Below, piece by piece: positions 1-5,668 of a stretch of DNA of 5,668 bases. The stretch lies in assembly GCA_013041785.1 (NCBI GenBank), contig JABDRK010000388.1, positions 1 through 5,668 on the forward strand, written 5' to 3'. How positions within the stretch are numbered: position 1 is the stretch's first letter; the number at the start of each line of letters is the position of its first letter. This stretch comes from Eudoraea sp. Lineage in GTDB: Bacteria; Bacteroidota; Bacteroidia; Flavobacteriales; Flavobacteriaceae. Both the position numbers and the translations under genes were made by a program. The notes under the pieces were generated by a model. It had not been told where the DNA came from, searched no databases, and worked only from the letters and a program-made list of their open reading frames with translations.

Positions 1-1
1 C

Positions 2-1942
2 TCCGGCCAGCACAAGCTGAGAAGAGAATTTTCCCTCCAATGCCCGGGCCACAGGGGCCAGGGCCTGAAAAAGTTCCATGGCTTCAAATGCCTGTCGGAT
101 TTGCAACTGCTCCAAATCAAGGGCCATGGTAAACTGGGGTAACTCCTGCCTGGTGTCTATTGAACCCTGCAGGGCGAGCTTCCCGTTAAAAAACCCGGTG
201 GTGACCTCTTCAAAAGTTATCCCCCCTTCTTTTAAACGTATTTTCCCCTTGAAATCCTCCATTTCCAGATCATCATAAATAACTTTCTTGGCCTGGGTGC
301 TGGCCACAAGATTGAGATCTGGAGGGATTCTGAACGCGGCTGTAGAATCCGCTGCTTCCTCCTGGGTATCTGCTGATGGAGTAATAAAATCGGATACCAC
401 AAAGGTGTTTGAATCCAGGTTTAAATTACCCTGTAAATCACTTTCACCGAAGAGGTAGCCTAAAACCGGCTGTAAAGTCCCACTAAACCGAAAATCACTT
501 TGCCCCATACTGCCCTGTGCTGCCTCTATCAACATGCGGTCTCTGGATAAATTTGCCTTCATAACCGCTAGTTTCAACGGCGCAGCAAACTCAGGTCCGG
601 TATATACAAAATCCTTTAATGCTGCTGTACCATCCAGCTGGATTTGCCCATAGGCCTTTTGTTTCAACATGGCTTCACTGAAACTGGCAGTTACATCAGT
701 ATTCAGGGATCCGTTCAACCCAATCTCATCTGGGAGGGGGTAGGCCTCACCCAGACGGGATAAATTCATATCCGTCCTGAGCGACATACCCGTTATTCTT
801 TCCCCCAAAACATCCCTGATCAAGGCGTTCAGCTTAAATGTATCATCCCCTATTTGAAATGATGCATTCTTTACCTCAAGATTGATGTTACTGCCGTTTC
901 CGGAATTGTTTCCAATACCCGCAATGAAGGAAATTCCTTCGATAGCCCGTGGCATACCCGCATATTGAACCCTGGCGTTATTCGATTTAATTCCAATACC
1001 AAATTCCGGCAGGGAATCTTCTGAATAGGTCCCTTTCACAATTCCTGAAACCTCAAAAACGCCTGAGGCGTCAATCTGCTCTATATCCTGTACATAAGCC
1101 TCGGGTAATAAGGCGAGGAAATCAGCAAATTTCCCTTCTGGAGCATCAAATTTTATATCCATTTCCACACCCTCCTCCTTTAGCTGTATTTCCCCTTCAA
1201 ATATCAAGGCCAACTGGTTGAGTACCGCCTGATTTTCCAGGAAGCGATAGGTATTTTGCTCCAGATCCATTCCAATCAGCGCCTGTAAACTAAACGGCGT
1301 TTTGTTGAGATAGGTGATGCTATCCAGCTCAAGCGAAATCTGTCCTTTGGTTTGGGTATCCAACCTGCTGTCGCTAAGGGATAAATCCCCCGACCCCTTA
1401 TGTTCATCGATCCGGATATCCAAGGCTATCCCGGAGGCTGTTGAGGTGTAGGTTATATCAGCATTCCTTATTTCATAAGACTTTAAAGAAAAACTGAATT
1501 CCTCTTTTTGGCTTTCGCTGTCTGTAGTTACCGTTGTCTCCCTGGCAATATCATAATTTGCCACATCATCGCCGTTTACATGCAGCTGCAGTTTAGGCGC
1601 GCTGAGACCAATGTCCTCAATAATTATCGGCTCATCTGCTCCTTTAAAAAGTTGAGCAATTCCCATTTCCAGCTCCAGCGCTTCTGCAAAGAATAGGGTA
1701 TCCCCCTCAAAAGGTTGTTGCGTAAGGAGATAAGGATTATTGAGTGAAAGCTTTGCTCTTGGAAAACTGGAGATCAGCGACAGGCTGGCTTTGTCAAAAT
1801 CAAAAGTTCCTTCAATCTGGGCATTGACATTCTGTTTTAGCAGCGTGCCTATTTTAGCCTCAAGAAATAAGGGAATAATTAGTAAAACACCAAAAAACAA
1901 TACCAGGATGGCACCCAGGGAAAGGAGAATTTTCTTTTTCAT
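2..1942 (-). CDS. AsmA-family membrane-anchored protein, C-terminus beyond window edge
   Basis: I translated this frame by hand from an ATG at 1942-1940: it stays open for 647 codons to the left edge, so the C-terminus is missing. Residues 5-27 form one strongly hydrophobic segment after a MKKK start, an uncleaved signal anchor or inner-membrane helix. The rest is soluble, rich in beta-strand-like repeats of alternating polar and hydrophobic residues, with AsmA-type phrases such as SFPRAKLSL (59-67), LEGKFSSQLVLAG near the right end of what is visible, and DFKGKIRLKEGGITFEEV (563-580). AsmA relatives span the periplasm and are linked to outer-membrane assembly and phospholipid transport (family knowledge). 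Bacteroidotal homologues are usually around 850 residues or more (from memory), so perhaps a quarter is missing. It follows the transporter gene by 50 bases with no terminator between them, so it is probably co-transcribed. A weak GAGG lies about 13 bases before the ATG. The family call is confident; the exact substrate is unknown. Confidence 0.85.
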   Translation of the reverse strand, partial: MKKKILLSLGAILVLFFGVLLIIPLFLEAKIGTLLKQNVNAQIEGTFDFDKASLSLISSFPRAKLSLNNPYLLTQQPFEGDTLFFAEALELEMGIAQLFKGADEPIIIEDIGLSAPKLQLHVNGDDVANYDIARETTVTTDSESQKEEFSFSLKSYEIRNADITYTSTASGIALDIRIDEHKGSGDLSLSDSRLDTQTKGQISLELDSITYLNKTPFSLQALIGMDLEQNTYRFLENQAVLNQLALIFEGEIQLKEEGVEMDIKFDAPEGKFADFLALLPEAYVQDIEQIDASGVFEVSGIVKGTYSEDSLPEFGIGIKSNNARVQYAGMPRAIEGISFIAGIGNNSGNGSNINLEVKNASFQIGDDTFKLNALIRDVLGERITGMSLRTDMNLSRLGEAYPLPDEIGLNGSLNTDVTASFSEAMLKQKAYGQIQLDGTAALKDFVYTGPEFAAPLKLAVMKANLSRDRMLIEAAQGSMGQSDFRFSGTLQPVLGYLFGESDLQGNLNLDSNTFVVSDFITPSADTQEEAADSTAAFRIPPDLNLVASTQAKKVIYDDLEMEDFKGKIRLKEGGITFEEVTTGFFNGKLALQGSIDTRQELPQFTMALDLEQLQIRQAFEAMELFQALAPVARALEGKFSSQLVLAG

Positions 1943-1992
1943 ATATGCACATTTAGCCTCTGCAATACAAACAGAAAAACAAAGGATTTATT

Positions 1993-2703
1993 TTACTTTT
2001 CCAGGTCAATTTCACCCCCTACTTCCAATTTAAAGCGGCTCCTTAGCAGAAATACAAAAAAGTAGAGTAAAGGAGTATCCAGAAAAGCAATGAAAATCTT
2101 AAAAATTACTCCGCTGACAACCAAACCATAGAACATGTTCCAGGGGATCACCCCAAAAACACAAAGTAATCCTACTACCGTAAAAGTGTCAATGATTTGG
2201 GAGGAAAAGGTAGAAAAGTTATTTCGCAGCCACAGCATCCTTCCCTTGGTAATACGTTTCCAGAAGTGGTAGATTGCAATATCCACATACTGGGCACAGA
2301 GGTAGGCAATCATCGAAGCCAATACGGCTATGGGGGATAGGGCAAACACCTTGCTGAACAGTTCATCATCTACCGGGGAGGATGGGATCGCCGGAGCCAG
2401 ATCGGCCAGGAGCACGATCCCCATGGAAAAAAAGGAGGCAAATATCCCGGCGGTAACCACCTGATTGGCTTTTTTCTTTCCAAAAATCTCAGAAATGAGG
2501 TCCGTAATCAAGAAGGTAATGGGATAGGGAAGCACCCCTACAGAGATCTCAAAAAGTGGTGCGCCAAAAACGGTGGCATCCCCAAAGGGTTTCCAATAGA
2601 AAAACTTCTGGAAAATGAGGTTGGACACCACCAGGGAGGTGATAAACAGGGCCCCCAGATAGAGGTAGATCCGAAACGCCAGTTTTTTGTCTTTTGGCGT
2701 CAT
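1993..2703 (-). CDS. yhhQ: Queuosine-precursor transporter (YhhQ/VUT family, DUF165)
   Basis: This 236-residue integral membrane protein is of the length usual for the YhhQ/VUT family. Hydrophobic segments lie at roughly 11-30, 50-68, 81-101, 117-140, 165-185, 189-208 and 210-222, so about six or seven membrane helices. Family hallmarks are visible: LPYPITFLITDLISEIFG (58-75) with acidic D68 and E72, the AQYVD stretch (137-141), and LRNNFSTFSSQIIDT (159-173) with R160, N161, Q169 and D172. E. coli YhhQ imports 7-deazaguanine precursors (preQ0/preQ1) across the inner membrane for queuosine modification of GUN-anticodon tRNAs; transfer of that substrate to this protein is inference. The start ATG lies only 4 bases after the sppA stop, suggesting translational coupling, and no Shine-Dalgarno is needed or obvious. 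No other queuosine gene is in view, so salvage versus de novo synthesis cannot be judged here. Confidence 0.9.
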   Translation of the reverse strand: MTPKDKKLAFRIYLYLGALFITSLVVSNLIFQKFFYWKPFGDATVFGAPLFEISVGVLPYPITFLITDLISEIFGKKKANQVVTAGIFASFFSMGIVLLADLAPAIPSSPVDDELFSKVFALSPIAVLASMIAYLCAQYVDIAIYHFWKRITKGRMLWLRNNFSTFSSQIIDTFTVVGLLCVFGVIPWNMFYGLVVSGVIFKIFIAFLDTPLLYFFVFLLRSRFKLEVGGEIDLEK

Positions 2704-2707
2704 CGGC

Positions 2708-4465
2708 TTAGCGGATGTTTATGGTAAAAGGCATTCGGGCCTGTATGCCCTTTTGATTTATGGCTGAACGTATTTCTTTAAGGATCCCATAGGCTTCCTC
2801 ACCCAATTCCTCTTTCATTGCTACCTCTCTCAACTCGACACCGGCCCCGCCTAAATCGTCCATAAACCGTTCAAATCCCGATTTATACCTGGGGAGTTTA
2901 CGCAGGCTGTAGCTTTCGATTCCAGCCAGGGAAGCAGCTTCGGCAATGGCATCTTCCAGACCTCCAATTTCATCTACCAACCCTAATTTTTTAGCATCCT
3001 CTCCGCTCCAGACACGACCCTGGGCTACCTGTTCAACGGCTTCCAGGTCCATATCTCTGCCTGCTGCAACACGCTCCAAAAAGGTATTATAAGTAGTCGC
3101 AATTCCTTCCTGCAGGTAGGCCCGGAAATTATCAGACATGGGTTCAAAAAATGAATAGTCCACCGCATTTTTATTGGTCCCCACCTGTTCGGCGTTTACG
3201 CCTATATCTGCTGCAAGTTCACTGATGTTGGGGATGGTACCAAATACCCCGATAGATCCTGTAATTGAAGTAGCCTCGGCAAAGATCTTATCCGCCCCAA
3301 CAGCAATGTAATACCCACCTGAAGCAGCCACATCTCCCATGGATACCACCACGGGTTTCTGCTTGCGTGTCCGGATTACTTCCCGCCAGATAATATCTGA
3401 AGTCAGTGCACTTCCTCCCGGGGAATTCACGCGGAGTACCACGGCCTTAACCCGATCATCATCACGGGCTTTTGCCAGTGCCTTGGCCATAGTTCCTTGT
3501 CCGATATAATCCGGACTTCCCTGCCCATAAAGGATCTCGCCTTCCGCAAAAATTATTGCGATCCGGTCTTTGCCTTTATTCAGGCGTTTGGAATTGGCCA
3601 CCTCTACATAGTCGGAAAGGGCAATGGAATTGTATTTTTTATCGGCCTCCACCCCTACCCTTCGTTTGATAATACTATCGTACTCATCCTTAAACAGGAT
3701 ATCATCAATTAAACCGGAAGTTTTGGCATATTGAGGTGTCCTTGCCCCAAGGGTGTCAGCAATCTCGTTGAGTTCATTTGTGGTCAGGGTTCTCGATTCG
3801 GCAATTTCATTCAACATGGCCGCCCAAACCCCATTCAGCAGCGCTGCTATTTGCTCCCTGTTCTCATCACTCATTTTATCAGCCAGGAAGGGTTCTACTG
3901 CTCCCTTGAATTTCCCCTGACGAACAACTTCCATTTTAACCCCGGTCTTTTCCTGAAGCGATTTATAGTAGAGGATTTCGGCAGATAAACCTTTAAAATC
4001 CATGCTGCCTACCGGATTTATGAAAACACTATCCGCCACCGAGGCCAGATAGTAATCCTTTTGCAGAAAAATATCCCCGTAGGCATACACAAATTTGCCG
4101 CCCATTTTAAAGTCGGCTAACGCTCTTCGTATGGCCTGAGCCTGGGACGTACCAGCCAGCAAAAAGTTACTGTTGATGCTGATGCCTGAGATCTCATCAT
4201 CTGTTTTTGCCACCCGGATGGCATGCAGAATCTCATCCAATCCCTGGGATTTTTCAAATAAGCCGGCAAAAGGATCGGCCTGATCCGTACCGGTATAGTC
4301 GCTAATGGGAAGCGGCAGGGTCAGCTCCAGAACGGAATTCTTCTTAACCACCACACCTTCCTCTGCCCCTGCTAGGCTGATAAAGATGAGGAACATAAAA
4401 AATATGATCCCAAAGGCAACAATACTTCCAATTATTGATGCGAGTAAGTTTCTTAAAAATTTCAT
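2708..4465 (-). CDS. sppA: Signal peptide peptidase SppA, 67K type (membrane serine protease)
   Basis: This is a complete 585-residue protein, slightly shorter than E. coli SppA (618). Residues about 8-33 are a single N-terminal membrane anchor, placing the protease domains on the periplasmic side. Two tandem S49 domains follow, roughly 60-270 and 300-520. The Ser/Lys dyad is split between them as in E. coli: the lysine is K187 in the KFKGAVEPF stretch of the first domain, the nucleophile S382 in GDVAASGGYYIAVGADK of the second. Their spacing (195 residues) is close to the 200 of E. coli K209/S409. Supporting motifs are RVNSPGGSA (345-353), the oxyanion-side glycines, and ITGSIGVFG (401-409). 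The enzyme degrades cleaved signal peptides left in the membrane (family knowledge). The start is the ATG at 4465-4463, immediately before the hydrophobic anchor; no Shine-Dalgarno is seen, typical of Bacteroidota. It is the first gene of the minus-strand group. Confidence 0.96.
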   Translation of the reverse strand: MKFLRNLLASIIGSIVAFGIIFFMFLIFISLAGAEEGVVVKKNSVLELTLPLPISDYTGTDQADPFAGLFEKSQGLDEILHAIRVAKTDDEISGISINSNFLLAGTSQAQAIRRALADFKMGGKFVYAYGDIFLQKDYYLASVADSVFINPVGSMDFKGLSAEILYYKSLQEKTGVKMEVVRQGKFKGAVEPFLADKMSDENREQIAALLNGVWAAMLNEIAESRTLTTNELNEIADTLGARTPQYAKTSGLIDDILFKDEYDSIIKRRVGVEADKKYNSIALSDYVEVANSKRLNKGKDRIAIIFAEGEILYGQGSPDYIGQGTMAKALAKARDDDRVKAVVLRVNSPGGSALTSDIIWREVIRTRKQKPVVVSMGDVAASGGYYIAVGADKIFAEATSITGSIGVFGTIPNISELAADIGVNAEQVGTNKNAVDYSFFEPMSDNFRAYLQEGIATTYNTFLERVAAGRDMDLEAVEQVAQGRVWSGEDAKKLGLVDEIGGLEDAIAEAASLAGIESYSLRKLPRYKSGFERFMDDLGGAGVELREVAMKEELGEEAYGILKEIRSAINQKGIQARMPFTINIR

Positions 4466-4540
4466 TTGTCAATAGCTGTATAAAACATTGGAATACCCTG
4501 AAAGGCTCAGAAATGTCTGGCTTCCAGCTGCCAAATCGCC

Positions 4541-4548
4541 CAAAGATA
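4541..4548 (-). promoter_or_regulatory. Candidate sppA promoter, -7 element TATCTTTG
   Basis: Read on the minus strand this is TATCTTTG, an exact match to the bacteroidotal primary-sigma -7 consensus TAnnTTTG. It would start transcription near 4535, giving a leader of about 70 bases to the sppA ATG. The upstream -33 element (TTG type) is poor: the best match is TGG about 23 bases upstream. The call rests on the exact -7 match and its sensible position, not on a full promoter. Confidence 0.5.
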
Positions 4549-4626
4549 ACTATTGTGTATGGTATCTGCGGCCATTTAAGGATTTTCTTAACCTAATCCG
4601 AACCCGCTTACATTATCACTGAATAG

Positions 4627-4648
4627 TATAATTCTTTTCTTTAATTTG
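4627..4648 (+). promoter_or_regulatory. Weak candidate promoter for the folK-kinase fusion
   Basis: Two alternatives overlap here: TATAAT at 4627-4632, which fits a classical -10 box, and TTAATTTG at 4641-4648, one base off the bacteroidotal TAnnTTTG. The second would leave a leader of only a few bases; the first would leave about 20. Neither has a good upstream element at the right distance (CTTACA at 4607-4612 is only 14 bases from TATAAT). I cannot choose between them. Confidence 0.25.
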
Positions 4649-4658
4649 CCCCTTCGAT

Positions 4659-5668
4659 ATGAAGGACACAACTACCGTGTATTTTTCTCTGGGATCCAAC
4701 CTGGGCAAACGGCTATTTCATTTGCAGAAGGCTGTAATCATGTTAGGGGATTTCCTGGGTCCGGTTTCCGCGCTTTCTCATGTTTATGAGACCCCGGCCT
4801 GGGGATTTGAAGGGGAACCCTTTTTCAATGCTTGTATTGCTGTGGAAACCACAAAATCACCTGAGGAAGTATTAAAGACCATCGTGCATATTGAAACGCT
4901 TTTGGGAAGGGTCCGCGGGCAGGAATCGGGCTATGTTTCCCGAACAATAGACATTGATATTGTCTACTACGGCTCACAGGTGGTTAAGACGGAAACATTG
5001 TCCATACCCCATCCGCATCTTCAGAAACGAAGGTTTGTCTTGAAACCCCTGGCCGATATTGCCCCCCAATTCTATCATCCGGGACTCAACAAGGATACGC
5101 GTAATTTGCTTCAGCAATGCAAGGACAATACAACATTGACCAAGACCGACCATACACTCTATCCCAGCAGGGAAGAGTTTTTTTCCCAGTTGCATCTGCT
5201 TGCTATTGAGGGGAATATTGGTGTAGGAAAAACAACCCTGGCCAAAAAAATATCAGAAGAATTCAATGCCAAACTGGTATTGGAACGGTTCGCTGATAAC
5301 CCTTTTTTACCTAAGTTCTATGCAGACAAGAACCGGTATGCCTTCCCACTGGAAATGTCCTTTCTGGCCGACCGCTACCAGCAGTTTTCAGACGACACCC
5401 AACAATTCGATTTATTTAAAAAATTCATGGTGAGTGATTACGACATCTTTAAGTCGCTCATCTTTGCCAAGGTTACGCTGGGAACCGAAGAATATGCCTT
5501 ATACCGAAAGCTTTTTAATTTTATGTATAAGGAGGTGAAAAAACCAGACCTTTACGTTTATTTGCATCAGGACACGCAGCGACTTCTGGAGAACATCAGG
5601 AAACGGGGCCGGGATTACGAACAACAGATAGCGCCACAGTACCTGGAGGAAATCAATAAGGGCTATGT
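4659..5668 (+). CDS. folK: Bifunctional HPPK (FolK) - deoxynucleoside kinase fusion, C-terminus beyond window edge
   Basis: One frame runs unbroken from the ATG at 4659 for 336 codons to the right edge. Residues 1-155 are 6-hydroxymethyl-7,8-dihydropterin pyrophosphokinase, which transfers pyrophosphate from ATP to the pterin in folate synthesis: SLGSNLG (10-16), ETPAWGF (44-50), FFNACIAVET (55-64), GRVR (83-86), the Mg-binding RTIDIDI with D98 and D100, and IPHPHLQKRRFVLKPLADIAP (116-136 region). After a linker of about 20 residues, residues 178 onward are a cytosolic deoxynucleoside kinase of the dCK/dGK type: P-loop GNIGVGKTT (185-193), general-base candidate E209, DNPFLPKFYAD (213-223), and an arginine-rich LID, RKRGRDYE (314-321). 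The usual DRS motif is replaced by DYD (260-262). About 40 kinase residues are probably missing. The nucleoside (dA, dG or other) cannot be read from sequence. Fusions of this kind are, from memory, seen in Flavobacteriia. The start puts the HPPK beta strand six residues in, as expected. Confidence 0.92.
   Translation, partial: MKDTTTVYFSLGSNLGKRLFHLQKAVIMLGDFLGPVSALSHVYETPAWGFEGEPFFNACIAVETTKSPEEVLKTIVHIETLLGRVRGQESGYVSRTIDIDIVYYGSQVVKTETLSIPHPHLQKRRFVLKPLADIAPQFYHPGLNKDTRNLLQQCKDNTTLTKTDHTLYPSREEFFSQLHLLAIEGNIGVGKTTLAKKISEEFNAKLVLERFADNPFLPKFYADKNRYAFPLEMSFLADRYQQFSDDTQQFDLFKKFMVSDYDIFKSLIFAKVTLGTEEYALYRKLFNFMYKEVKKPDLYVYLHQDTQRLLENIRKRGRDYEQQIAPQYLEEINKGY

Larger units (their letters stand above)
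4466..4658. other. Divergent intergenic region between sppA and the folK-kinase fusion
   Basis: These 193 bases separate the two divergent start codons and contain no convincing open frame, RNA gene or repeat. They hold the likely sppA promoter (4541-4548, minus strand), a weak candidate for the plus-strand gene (TATAAT at 4627-4632, and TTAATTTG at 4641-4648, one mismatch from TAnnTTTG), and a short dyad, TTAAG/CTTAA, at 4576-4591. The last roughly 40 bases before the plus-strand ATG are clearly T/A rich, as is usual before bacteroidotal genes. Neither start codon has a Shine-Dalgarno sequence. Confidence 0.75.

Noticed and set aside
1059..1071. Perfect 6-base inverted repeat ACGCCT-G-AGGCGT
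   Set aside because: It is in the middle of the AsmA coding sequence, has a single-base centre that cannot form a normal hairpin loop, and no T-run follows; probably chance.
1943..1992. Possible terminator or promoter between the transporter and the AsmA gene
   Set aside because: No stem followed by a T-run and no TAnnTTTG element on the minus strand; read-through from the upstream genes is the simpler view.
78..2033. Short plus-strand open frames at 78-278, 1508-1696 and 1740-2033
   Set aside because: They lie opposite the continuous AsmA-family frame (and, for the last, across its start and the transporter's end); their translations look like no protein family and have the composition of an antisense reading.
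3497..3988. Short plus-strand open frames at 3497-3712 and 3731-3988
   Set aside because: Both lie fully inside sppA, whose catalytic domains are intact on the other strand.
4517..4527. Small hairpin CTGG-CTT-CCAG in the likely sppA leader
   Set aside because: A 4-base stem is too short to support a terminator or riboswitch, and no conserved riboswitch core is visible around it.
4621..4634. GAAT-n6-ATTC inverted repeat before the fusion gene
   Set aside because: Four-base AT-rich arms around a TATA sequence are expected by chance in such a region.
4974..5195. Minus-strand open frame of 73 codons
   Set aside because: It lies wholly inside the HPPK C-terminal part and linker of the fusion gene and has no recognisable features.

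Overview
This window looks like ordinary chromosomal DNA from a member of Bacteroidota, most likely class Flavobacteriia. The reasons are a bacteroidotal AsmA-family protein, gene starts without a clear Shine-Dalgarno sequence, a TAnnTTTG-type -7 promoter element, and a folate gene fused to a deoxynucleoside kinase. I estimate the GC content by eye in the mid-40s percent. I see no mobile element, CRISPR array, tRNA, rRNA or phage signature, and no codon use suggesting recent transfer.

Layout: positions 4465 down to 2 hold three genes on the minus strand, read in the order sppA, then a YhhQ/VUT-type queuosine-precursor transporter, then an AsmA-family protein whose C-terminus lies beyond the left edge. 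The gaps are 4 bases (sppA to transporter) and 50 bases (transporter to AsmA), with no visible terminator, so they probably form one transcription unit. All three products are membrane-anchored or membrane-embedded. Positions 4466-4658 are a divergent intergenic region with a good candidate sppA promoter and a weak one for the opposite gene. From 4659 to the right edge, on the plus strand, one unbroken reading frame encodes an HPPK (FolK) domain followed by a deoxynucleoside kinase domain; its C-terminus is cut off by the window.

How the genes work together: SppA clears signal peptides and membrane peptide remnants, the transporter imports a 7-deazaguanine precursor for tRNA queuosine, and AsmA-like proteins act in envelope lipid homeostasis. 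The divergent fusion combines a folate-biosynthesis step with deoxynucleoside salvage. Folate cofactors and dNTP supply meet at thymidylate synthesis, but the functional link is inference. I found no clearly undescribed system. The most interesting points are the HPPK-kinase fusion and the altered DRS-type motif in its kinase half.
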